Of a stretch of DNA of 64,000 nt, positions 1 through 10,452 are shown in pieces. A program made the position numbers and the translations under genes. The stretch covers positions 47,245,592 through 47,309,591 of the forward strand of contig JAYGXS010000004.1 in NCBI GenBank assembly GCA_036362985.1, given 5' to 3'. Origin of the DNA: Ligula intestinalis (lineage: Eukaryota; Platyhelminthes; Cestoda; Diphyllobothriidea; Diphyllobothriidae). The notes beneath the pieces were generated by a model. That model made no database searches and was not told the DNA's origin. It saw only the letters and a list, made by a program, of their open reading frames with translations. Every line of letters begins with the position of its first letter. Position 1 is the first letter of the stretch.

Positions 1-16
1 TGTATGAATAACTACC

Positions 17-358
17 TGAGTTGGAGCGACAGCGAATTATGGGCAGCGAGATACGGATGAGCCTCGAGTCGATGAAGGTATTGCCTATTATCCTACATAT
101 ACTGAACCAAGAGTTTATGGTCGACGTGTTGATAGGCCTCGTCTGTGTTGTGAACTCGTGCATATGTTTGTGATTTTTGTCCTAGCAGATGGCCAGGCTT
201 ATGATTGGCAGCATGTAGGCAGAATACGTTCGAAACACTGCTATGCTACTGTACACTTCGGATCGGTATGTGGTTGTCTGTTTATGATTCCAGCCGCCAA
301 CTCGGGGTCCGTTTATTTGGGGAGGACAATGGATCAATGTGCACCTATTCCTGTATGA
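17..358 (+). other. Open stretch at the window start, possible exon debris
   Basis: One frame is open for 113 codons without a start, reading DEPRVDEGIAYYPTYTEP and then a short hydrophobic segment (VHMFVIFVLA). A tttttgtcctag|CAG acceptor-like site lies at about 176-187. Nothing is recognised, and the product is unknown. Confidence 0.2.
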
Positions 359-2054
359 ACAAGAACACATCAAAGTGAAACGTGAATTTCAGACTGTTGC
401 TGGAAAAGAAGTGAAAAACTGGACAGTTCAATGGGTCCCAGTGAAACGTAGGCGTCTTGCTATTCGATGCAAAAATAATGAAAGGCTACATGGTTTCACT
501 TACTGTTATCCTTTTTTAATCAAAGCAAGTATGTTCACCGCAATAACAAGTATCGGCTCAGCCGACATTCCGGCGATGGCGCCGAATTCACATTCTTCAT
601 CTGTTAATCAGCTGAAGATTTAGTTAGTTGACATGCGATAGTCAGTACCACTTCCCCCAAATGATTTTGCTCAGAAATGTTACTTAAACAGTAAGAAACG
701 ATAAATTACCGCTTTCTAGCACATGGACTGCCACCAGCTGGTGAAATTGCAATCCAGGTGATAGCACGTTTAAACGCAGGTTCTACTAGTTACAGAAAGT
801 TTGAAGTAAAACACTCTTGCCAGAGGATCTACTCGGCTCACAATCTGTAAGTTGAGTTTGGACACATGAAGCGTCGTAAGTGAATGGGGTTCACCGACTC
901 TTGGGCAGAATGTGGGCTGACTCAATCCTGCCTTGGAAGTCCACATATAGAGCCCGTGCAGGCAGTGGCATGAGGACCAGCAATAGATGATCCAGGAACA
1001 TCACCAACCCAATTACGAACAAAACTGCTAGGTTTACTTCCGTCTTAAATTCAGGGCAGACAGATTAAGTTTATTTGCATGAGAGACTTTGGTGTCTTAA
1101 CGTTGTAAACATGCACGCGTCCCGAAAACCGAAGTTTTCTGTTTATCTACAGCCGCCAGTGGAGATGAAGACGGTGTGAACAATATAATCTTTGCTCTAT
1201 GAAACGAAACTTTTCGAGGTTCCATCAGTGACAGTGAAATTGCCGGATCAAATCGGGAGCTTTACCACATACTACCCAAACAGCTCCAGGTGGTGTTTAA
1301 CTGGTCATTGCTGCCGCAAACTTAACTAAGTGATGGTAAGGTCGGTTGGAGCTATTGAATCCAGGAATCGACTTCGACGGAGAAGGCTTCAAGTAGAGGC
1401 GGTACGTTAAGTTACTTAATGAAGATGATAGTCCGATATGTGGCCCCGTCTTGTCTTTAGTTATCGAAATACCTACTCAGTTCATGCAAGTAGGCTTAGT
1501 TGAATCCCCATTCTCCTTTGCTCAATACCCCTCATGCCTACCTCGCGTGTTGCTATTAGAGTTAAGGAGTAGGCTATCAACGCGGTCGACTTCAGGTATA
1601 TCCTCTGTTGCAACCATCTTGCGTCAAATTTAATGATATATTCTTCTTACTTGCCCCTTTGATGTAACTAGTAATCGTGGGCTGAGACTAGTTCGCCTGG
1701 AATATCTAATCAATGCCATCAGCTGGCATCTTTTCCCTCCGATATCCTAAATTTAGCGCTTGCGTTTCTTTTCCAGATATTATGCAAACTAATGAAATAA
1801 GTGCTAGTTTTTAACTTTTTTTCTCCAAAAATAACCAATTGCCAGTTTTGTCCACCAAACCCCTAAAAAACCCCTGGCGCTTTCGTATTACAAGAGTCCA
1901 TGCCTCCTGATTTCTAAACGGGAATACATTTCAGATCGTCATCATAGAAAATCCAAGAAGTTGATTACCTGCAATGAGGGGCGAAATTTCAGAAATGTTG
2001 CTGGAACTTCTCCATTATACATTACCCATGTTACGCGATCGCCTACGGAGGTGA
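359..2054. other. No recognised gene
   Basis: Unique-looking sequence. Short open frames here have no recognisable homology. Confidence 0.6.
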
Positions 2055-2495
2055 GGTGGCCCCTAGAAACCACTTGGAACCTCAGATCAGCCGCTGACAC
2101 ATGGCGCCTTTGGCCTGTAAGGCCTGCGCGCCCACTGCCGCCTGGGGTCAGGCGGTAACTGTCGTTGACAGACGCCCCACCGTGGCCGCGCGTGCACGCC
2201 AGCCTTCACCCATCCCAAGGTCGCGCCACGACAGCTAACCTAGTCATTAGCCACGGGATTGGCTGCCGTAACAAAGCATGCTCGGACATTTCGGCGATTC
2301 CCGATGCTCTCGTCCGTCCGGACCACGCTGCTCCAGCGGAAGGACGTGCGCCCCGAAGTCGACCTTCTTCCTGCTTATTCTCTGTTCCCTTGTCTACAGA
2401 ATAAAGTATTCCTCCTATTCTGGCCTCCACCGACTTCTCATCTCCTAAGGAACCGGGCCAGGAAGATCGCAGTTGCGATAGAGGCTCTAGGCATG
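2055..2495 (+). repeat. Dispersed GC-rich repeat family C, copy 1
   Basis: Contains the family blocks ATTGGCTGCCGTAACAAAGC, CTACAGAATAAAGTATTCCT and the 3' block CCGGGCCAGGAAGATCGCAG. The start matches the truncated copy at the window end (AGATCAGCCGCTGACxCATGG). No transposase coding. It is a nonautonomous repeat of unknown class. Confidence 0.68.
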
Positions 2496-2611
2496 GCTTA
2501 AAGGGAAAAAGGGAAATTCGCAATTCGTTCTGCAATCAGGGTGCATTCATAAACGCCATTCTTTTGTTACCGTAGCTTTTACATCTCACAAGATGTTACT
2601 CAACATACTGG

Positions 2612-2760
2612 AATTTTCAGTTGACTCAATTGCGAAAAATTCGTGGTAAGGTTGGATTCAAACCCGCATCAGCAGGGAAGGTTTTAGTATATCCAAAGCT
2701 CTACCTAGTGAGCTAGGTAGGCACACCAGAAGCTGTGAATTTATGCACACCGGGGTAGAT
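2612..2760 (-). repeat. tRNA-derived SINE (family 1), copy 1
   Basis: On the minus strand box A (TAGCTCACTAGG, 2704-2715) and box B (GGTTTGAATCC, 2654-2664) are spaced as in a tRNA gene. A tail CCACGAATTTTTCGCAATTG shared with other copies follows. No full tRNA cloverleaf forms. It is an internal-promoter Pol III SINE rather than a functional tRNA. Confidence 0.75.
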
Positions 2761-4387
2761 TGGTAGAACGGGCGGGTAAAATCGATCCAAGTTTGATTAA
2801 GTTCACGACGCAGGACGTGGTGTTCTCGATTTAGATAAGTATAGTCCGTGGTGCGAAGCACCGCGCACGGTTTCCATTTACATGCGAAACAACTTACTCC
2901 CAGCGTCCGCGGGAAACAAATACAATTACATTTTTCCACTTTATACTTACTTCTTCAAATTTCATTTACTTCCTATCATTCTGCCCCACCCTCAAAGCCC
3001 CTATAAGCACCGTTTCTGTAGTAAAAGTGCTGAGATTAGGGGTATATGAGGTGCACTACTGAAACTACCTTTGCCGTCAGTAGTAGTACGCATGTGATTA
3101 TTTACCACAATGGTAACACAGGTACCAGTCAAATTTCCAGACACCTGCATCGCTAATATTCCGCCACTGCGTAGCACAGATGCCCATCAGCGGGTCCTCC
3201 AACTTTCTAGGTTCTGTTTTCAAGTATATGACCCTCAGTTTTAGCTTCTGCATTTCCTTTTGAAGGAAATTAATACGCGAACCTGGAGCACTTTCCTGAG
3301 GTTTTGTCAAAAAATTGTTAGGAATATTTGAGCTGAAATCTCCCAGATACTGCGGTATAGCTGCAACTAACTGCCAACGGAGAGTCGGTAGCATACACTG
3401 CGTAATTATTTAGCACACTGACAGTATAGGTTAGACCGCAGTAATTGACAGATTTTGGCTGAAATATTCATATCTGTTTTCGGACCGAGCCTGAAAAGGT
3501 TCGCTCCAAAAGATTTACTCCACAAGTTCGCACAGTCATTTTCTCGGCAATTAAACAAGAAGGAAGATGTGGTTAATTCCTAGCACAGAAAAGGGGAGAG
3601 GGAGGTGGAATTCGTCCTACTCACTGAACAGCTCAGTGACATTTTTATGCACGGAGCGACATACTGGGAATTCGGTAGAAACTCAGCGTCAGATGAAATA
3701 CGAAAGTTGCTGAGAAAAATACTGTGCTGGAGCGTTTCCCAACGGATAATGCAAATAAAACAAGGCCGTAAGTAGCAACAAAGCGCACGAGTAGGGCGCT
3801 AAAGACAAATATGCTTTTTGATCCTTCTAATGCGTCCCAAGTCGGTGAAAGATGATATTGGAAAAAATGCAGCCGGAGAGTAAAAATACTCTCCTTTGAA
3901 CGTGACTACGCACTTTATCTTGTTATTAATTAAATTATGTTAATCATATATTTGTCAATAAAAGCGAAAGTGTAAGTTCCAGGAAGTAGATGCGATTGTG
4001 GGGCAATGACGGTTCGACAAGACTCGGTCACACATTCAGGTTTGGTAAGGTCGAAATTCTCGCGAGCGATGACAATCTTAGGAACCGCTAGTTGCTTGAG
4101 CCATGGTTCACTGGCCCCAGTTTATTACCAGTTGCAGCAACTTCACCAGTACATATTGGGTGCTGAAAATGAGATTGGTCAAAGTTGTCAGCCTCTTCGG
4201 GAGTTCGCAGTAGAACATTTTTTCCAACGCCAGCGTCGGTGGGCCAAAGGGCCGAGTCTTCATCAGGCTTACATCCACCATGGGGGATGATATTTCAGTG
4301 ATTGGCGACTCGAATGCTGACAGTGATTGCACCAAAGAGCATATATCCTTGATGATCGGGGAGCCTTTAATTGGCATAGGTTTTGTG
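2761..4387. other. No recognised gene
   Basis: Nothing beyond short unassigned frames. The sequence is AT-rich around 3900-3970. Confidence 0.6.
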
Positions 4388-4803
4388 ATTAGCTCGCGCG
4401 GAAGTGAACTTTCACAACGAACCACCGATGCGGTTCTCGACGATTGCGAACAGCAAATTACAATTGCCGCGTAGATGCCTTTTGGGCCGGTCAAGAATAG
4501 CATGCCTGCGCGCGCGTTCCGACGCAATCTACCTGTCTGGCCAAAAAGCTTCAAAGCTGACCCAGCCATTGAACGCTCTCTCTCGCTCTCTGTCCACTGG
4601 CCTGACTGCTGTCAAACTAGCGCTTCTGGCTCTCCTGGCGGGTCGTATGCTCTATGAGTCAAATCGCTTTCCATTTATTCTCCGTTCCTCTGTGTACACA
4701 TTATACTGTTCCTTCTACTCTGGCTCTCCCAAGACTTCTCCTCTAATAAGAAACCATGGTCTGAAGATCGCAGTTGCTAGGGTTTAACTTACCTAACCCC
4801 CTG
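4388..4803 (+). repeat. Dispersed repeat family C, copy 2
   Basis: About 410 bp. It opens near GTGATTAGCTCGCG, shares GATGCGGTTCTCGACG and CTTTTGGGCCGG with copies at 20.3 and 23.6 kb, and ends AAGATCGCAGTTGC..GTTTAACTTACCTAACCCCCTG. It is one of the two most complete examples of the A-type 5' half. Confidence 0.7.
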
Positions 4804-6020
4804 CCGTATATGTATGCAGTAGCATAGCGACTGCGTCCTATAAATACCATAAACCCCTATATGCGTACTACTTGTATCTAATGCTGTCTCTGATCATGGC
4901 TTCGAGTTGGAATCCGAAACATCAGGCGAATAAGGTTCTTGTCCCAAAGATCGCATTTAATTCTCCTTAGTCATGAATATCGCTGCTAAATGACTTGTTC
5001 TATAGAGGATTTTGAAGTCTGGAATTCTCTGAAAAGCTGAAGCAGTTCCGCTCCGTCAGTCTGCTAAGAACTGACGGGACTGTCGGATTACATTGTTGTG
5101 ATTTGAAGCTCAGAAAGAAGCATTACAGACAGGGCATGAAACCACCTGGAACTGCACTCTCAGAATCCCCAGAAGACGTTTACTTATGCTGGAAAATCGA
5201 ACAAGGACGACAGTTTATGTCTAGCTGGTCGTGGTAGTGGCTTGAGGTTAAATGGCAAGCAGGAGATTGATAATTGAAGGTTGTTTAGTCTGAATGAAAG
5301 TCCTTTCAAATCAGCGTCCCAAGGATTGCGTTGTATTACTTTTAGTGATGGCAAGATATCCTTTTTGAATGCTTCGCGAACCCAAACCCTTACAGAAACT
5401 AGGTTGATGCCAAAAGGGTGAGCCGCGGACACCTTGATGGTATGCGACCACCCGAATTTATACGCATTTCCTAAATACACACGTAACCTCCTGTTTGGGG
5501 AAGTGCAGACAAGCCCAGGACATACTTACTTCGGAAGAGTTTAGCAAACGCCAACTCCGCTTGCGTGGAAAGCTGTTATTCATCTCTATAAGTGGATATG
5601 CTCACTGTTGCAGCAGAAATCAAACAGAATAGGCGTTGTGGTTCTGCCTTGTTAAGTGTAATTCGTAGACTATTGTTCAGCAAATATCACTTTCCCAAGC
5701 CTCTTGGAGCATCTTATCAAAATTTGTTCAAAATCAGTATAGCGTGGCAGGTCGGTTCAGTAGCCATGACAGCGCACTTTTCCCGCGTGAGCAAGAATTT
5801 CGCCTTTTAACAGTGTTCGTTATACTTAACCCTACAGTTACCCTGCGTTCGCTCTCATTCAACAAATTCCTTATTTGTTTGTTTTATTTGCCATCAACAT
5901 GGAATCGTCCGTCCACTGAATTTCAACCTGTCCAATCTTTGTAAACAAATTTGTCGAGAATTTTTCTGATTATTCAACGAAAAAGCCCAGCTTATATTTT
6001 ACGATAATGTTCACGGGTAG
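4804..6020. other. No recognised gene
   Basis: No coding, SINE or inverted-repeat signal was seen. Confidence 0.6.
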
Positions 6021-6242
6021 GAAGTGACGACGTAATTTTAGCCTTTTTACTTCTTCTTCTTCTAGACGGAAATTCGGTGAACACTTGCAAAATTCGTGGT
6101 TAGATTAATTGCAGTATCTGACAGGACCGTAAAAATGGAGACACCTGTTTTCGGAGCCTTGCACGTACTATCGCGAACACATGCTGGCCATAATTGTGCT
6201 TATAATCATGTCAGTGGTGTGATTTTACCCTCTGCCATTGCA
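6021..6242 (+). repeat. Local direct repeat, unit 1
   Basis: Repeats at 6581-6805: shared blocks GGTGAACACTT, TGACAGGAxCxTAAAAA, TTATAATCATGTCA and TACCCTCTGCCATTGCA in the same order. Confidence 0.75.
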
Positions 6243-6266
6243 AAATTTAACTTCCATTGGCTTTCT

Positions 6267-6422
6267 GAAGATGCATCAGCACTTTTTGCTTTTTTTAAAG
6301 TATAATTTGGTTGCAAAAACAGCGACGCCTCCTTCCAACTACAAATATTTTACAAATTTTCCCCATAACAGAGATACTTAGGCGTATTTTGATATGCTAA
6401 GTAGATGGGTTGGAAGGACATG
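6267..6422 (+). repeat. Second local direct repeat, unit 1
   Basis: Shares GAAGATGCATCAG, GCCTCCTTC..ACTACAAATA, TAGGCGTAxTTTGAxATG and TTGGAAxGACATGA with 7418-7577. It lies between the two units of the first repeat. Confidence 0.7.
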
Positions 6423-6580
6423 ATTATGGCAACAGTTGCTTTTCCGGGGACATTGCAGTGGCATCCAGAGAGATTAGGGTTACTCGCAAGGCCAGAGTTA
6501 AGGTTTAGGTAGAGTTTAGGTAGAGAAAAGCGTTGAGATGATGGTTTAGGGACATTCAAATTTTCTGGAATTTAGCGCAG

Positions 6581-6805
6581 GAAGTGGTGATGTTACGCTA
6601 GTATTTTGACTTCTTCGTCTAACCGGAAATTTGGTGAACACTTCCGAAATCTGTGTTAAAATTAATTGTAGCTAATAAAGTAGTTGAACACACATGACAG
6701 GATCCTAAAAACGAAGGCATCTTTTTTCGGGGGCTTGCGCAATGCTAGCCGTAATACATTGCTTATAATCATGTCAATGTTGTCACTTTACCCTCTGCCA
6801 TTGCA
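6581..6805 (+). repeat. Local direct repeat, unit 2
   Basis: Second copy of the 6021-6242 unit, same orientation, offset about 560 bases and diverged. Confidence 0.75.
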
Positions 6806-7417
6806 TTAGTAAGCTCTCACTCTCAAAAAGTCGGCTTCTAGGCCTGTCCGTTGGCGCATTTTTTGCTATTCTGCTGTTTCGCAGGGCTTCTTGTTTACTT
6901 TCAGTACTGTATTCGTTTCTGGAAGTGGCTTCATTTGCGCATGAATTGCCCTTTTTAAACACGCTCACTGCTGATAAAGCAGTCAAAAATGCATTGCGAA
7001 TTTCTGCCGTATCTAATTGCGCTGCCACCTTTTGTCGCCAATTTTTTATACGCCTGAACCGTCGAGGCCAAAATATCTTAACCGGGGTTGAAAGGTGGAA
7101 AAAAGCACCTTTTTATGCAAGTGGCAACCTCGAGGTTTGACTGCAGGATTCTTTTTTTTGATGCAGACTTCCTGGTAAGAGGCTAAGCAGTGGTTTCTGT
7201 TGTGTTTTAAATTCACCATAACGCATGTTTTTTATGGTCGAACTGTCTGAACTGTCGCATTCAGTTAGGGAGTCCCACATTTTGGGACGGCTCTTCGCGT
7301 GAGCAGTCTTCGAAAAAGCTATCCACTCTTCAGATATAATGCATTTTTGTTGGGAGGGCCACACACCTTTTATCATCTGACTGCAAGTAGAACTCGGCAA
7401 ATTTCCAGTGTTTTTTT

Positions 7418-7577
7418 GGAAGATGCATCAGAACAGTTGTTATTTAAAAAAAGAAGATAAGTTGGCGGCAAACAAGAAAGATGCCTCCTTCTTACTACAA
7501 ATAGGTGAGCATTTTTCACTAAAACAGAAAAAATAGGCGTAATTTGACATGTTAGGTAGAAAGTTTGGAAAGACATG
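7418..7577 (+). repeat. Second local direct repeat, unit 2
   Basis: Second copy of the 6267-6422 unit, same orientation. Confidence 0.7.
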
Positions 7578-7618
7578 AAAAAATCGACCGTCCCTGTACT
7601 TCCAGAGGGAGTAAAGTT

Positions 7619-7934
7619 AGATTGAGAAGAAGTAGTTACGCTCACCGGAATCCTAGTTTTATTGGTCCGAGCTTTCGAACTCTTGCGGGAGTCCATCATC
7701 AGGGATAAAACCGTCAACGAAAGCAAGCAAAATTTACAGGGGAAGCGGCCAATTAACCATCAACGAAAGCAAGCCACAATCAAGCAAGCATTGGTTGATG
7801 GACCCCTTTCAAGTGTAAAGGTTGCTTGTTTTCGTTGATGGTTTTATCACTGACGATGGACTCCCCCAAGAGTTCGAAAGCTCAGCCCAACAAAACTACG
7901 ATTCCGGTGATTAGAACTACTTCTTCTCAATCTA
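7619..7934. mobile_element. Fold-back element with about 112-bp inverted arms
   Basis: The left arm (7619-7730) and right arm (7822-7934) are inverted copies sharing AGATTGAGAAGAAGTAGTT, CACCGGAATC, GAGCTTTCGAACTCTTG and GGAGTCCATC. The minus-strand reading TGATGATGGACTCCCGCAAG with GAGTTCGAAAGCTCG resembles the 3' region of flatworm Penelope-like elements. It may be two inverted element ends rather than a DNA transposon. Confidence 0.72.
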
Positions 7935-8399
7935 CACTAATACCTGGGATGCGAACCTTTGTCTCAATCCGAGGGTAAAGTTACTCGTACGGCCAGAGTT
8001 GTGGCTTGGGCAGGCTAGGGCTCAGTGATATTCCCCCTTCTTGTAATTGAGTGCAGAGACACTTATTTTTTCGGGGATCGGGCTCTTTTTCCTAGTGTCT
8101 TAGTGATTAGCCAAACATGAGTTGATATAAGTCACGTAATCGTCTGCATTACTTTGCAACGTATTTAAAAAAATATCATCTATATTGAGTGGTATCTAAT
8201 CTGACAGAACGCAGTGCAAAGCTAACCAAATGTTGTCTGCAGGGAAGCGCCTCGGAGCTAAGGCTAAAATGCATACACTGTGACGGTGTGGCGCGCACCG
8301 ATCTAGTACCGGAACCTGTACGTCGCGTCGTAACTTGGAGCTTGTATTGGCTAAGTGGTGGTGATGCTTAGATCACTACAATCATCATATCGAAACGCA

Positions 8400-8860
8400 G
8401 GTTATTGGTAAAAGGCAGAAGTCACCAGAGTGGGGGCTTTCATGTGCACAGAAGCCTGCATTGCTGTCTCGGGCAGCAGTGGACGCAGGCAAAGCTAGGG
8501 CTAGCGTTGACTGCGTCCAGACCTGCCCAAGTGTCTGCGAGTGTGTGTTTTGTGAGATGTGATGATGGCAGTTGCTTTTGCAGGATAACAAAGCAAGTTC
8601 AAGTGGTGTGGTATTGATGTATTGTATTACCCGAGGAGTGTCGTGTGCAGAAGCCACTGTTGCGTTGGCCGAGGAGTGGCATGTTCAAGTGGCCCTTAGG
8701 AAGCCGCGACTATCTGGCGCACGTGTGCGCGCCTGATTGTGAAAAAGCTGAGATCCATTCTGGGGACTGCTGTGTTTTGGCGGAACGCCTGTTAGTCAGC
8801 GGGATGGTTTCGGCCATCAGGATCCCGAAGGACAGGGGACACTGAGGAAGATGCTAGGTA
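8400..8860 (+). repeat. Dispersed repeat family D, copy 1
   Basis: Shares GGCAGAAGTCACCA, ATTGCTGTCTC, GTTGACTGC..CCAGACCTG, GGTTCAAGTGG-type and GTTCAAGTGGCCCTTAGG blocks, in the same order, with the reverse strand of 16620-17100. No coding potential recognised. Confidence 0.65.
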
Positions 8861-9239
8861 AAACCTGAGGGAGGGAGTGACCGAGCTTTGGCAGGGCGCC
8901 TGTCCGTTAGCTTAGCTGACATCAGGAGGAGGACAGCCTTTTTGGCTGTCCGCCACTAGCCCAAACTAGAGCCCTCACAGGCACTCGCAGAGCGAATTGT
9001 GATTCGATTCCAGTCCAGTTTCAGTCCAGCTTCAGTCCAGTTTTTATCTTACAGCGGGACTCAGGTAAAGAATTCGAACGTTTATATGATGGTAACCGCG
9101 TCTAGCATGATTGTGGCTCCGAAAGAAGCGTTGATCCGAATTAAAGACCCATAATTGGGGTTTTGTCTGGGTGTCACATTGCCAATCTCGTGCTAAATCA
9201 GAGATTGCTAGACTAGCCTTTTACTGACAGTCTACTTAC

Positions 9240-9450
9240 TCTTCAAACTTAGGACCAGATATTTGTAGGCTAATCGCAGCATAATGCAAAAATATTGAGG
9301 ACATTAAAGCCGACGAAGATGTGATGATCAAAACAAGAGTAAATCCAATCACCGCCAGCAGCCAGAAGGATTGATGCAAGATTTGTACAGCAACGGCCAA
9401 CAATCCTGTTGTCATGCTTGTGGTGCGAGATAAACCGCATGTATAAGTGC
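9240..9450 (-). CDS. Orphan exon of a membrane protein (unidentified)
   Basis: On the minus strand an acceptor ttctttttag|GCACTT and a consensus donor GAAGA|gtaagt enclose an open 211-nt segment (phase 1 in, phase 2 out). It encodes a Cys-containing start (TYTCGLSRTTSM) and about 45 mostly hydrophobic residues in two likely transmembrane helices (QSFWLLAVIGFTLVLIITSS). I do not recognise the family; a four-pass membrane protein would fit. No partner exon was found, so it may belong to a gene outside the window, or be spurious. Confidence 0.42.
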
Positions 9451-10072
9451 CTAAAAAGAACGAAAATAGTGGATTAAGCATCGTCTGGATAAGAAGCACA
9501 GAGCCCGGGAAGGCAATGAACCAAAAATATTAGCTTAAGTCACAATCTTGGAATCGTATATCTTTGAAAATTGTAAATAGTGGAGAACCTTGTTTAAAGA
9601 GTCAGTTACAGTATGTGTGGAAAATAAATCATATATGAGATTTCAAAATCACTCAAAAAGGAATGCAACATCAACGTCTTTTTAAGAAGTCATTTCTCAC
9701 GTTATGCAGTGTTTCCCTTCAGGTTCTGACTCTTACTTGAATGCAGCCAAAATTTCCAAGACTAACGCCTTAAGTTGCTTTTCTAATGCATCCTAATTAA
9801 GAAATTACGTCTTTCAAGAAGTCGAGTTTGGCCAACGAACGCTTTCTATTATTCATAATCAGGCCTTTACAGTAATACAAGGAAGGGTAGCGTAATACAA
9901 GCTTAAACACACCCAATAAACAGTAAGTATGAGGAAGGGGATTGAGTGCTTTTGGAGACCAAGGATTTTATTCTTATCTTTTCTTATCAGGGGACGAGGA
10001 GTGTAGGTTAGTGGTAGAAGTAGATGTGGAGGACGTAGGTGTTCGACGGTGGCAAATTTTTACCGTCAAATC

Positions 10073-10452
10073 GATGATGAAGAGATTGCATCATCCTTTG
10101 GGCCTCCACTAGCTATGGAGTCATGGGGAAACTAGAGAACTACCGGTTCGCTCTGGTTATAAAGGAGCTTTTATCCCATGCTAGATAAGTAGAGGATATT
10201 TTGGCAAAAGCAGAGGAAATGCATCCGTTAAACACCCTCCACGAAAGATCGAATCAGGTTCATCCAGCGTTAAGCTTCACTTTGGAAAACGAGCATGGAG
10301 ACTGTCTCCACTTTCTGGATGTCCCATTTAAAATAACGCCTAATAGGCCAACTCATAGATGTGTACATCGTAAGAAAACATGGACAGGGAAGTACCCAAA
10401 TTCCTACAGTCTCAACCCTCTTCTCCATACCTACTATTTATTGAATGGTTAA
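10073..10452 (+). pseudogene. Penelope-like element reverse transcriptase fragment
   Basis: The frame from 10189 to 10452 encodes NQVHPALSFTLENE, HFLDVPFKI and KKTWTGKYPNSYSLNPL, the region just after the catalytic RT motifs in Penelope-like elements (consensus HP.I.FT.E...LPFLDV...RK.T.TG.Y..S). Upstream in another frame, EEIASSFGPPLA resembles the SPLGP.LA motif. The piece is short, frame-shifted and ends at TAA 10450. The dead fragment is of the same class as the GIY-YIG ORF at 52 kb. Confidence 0.72.
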
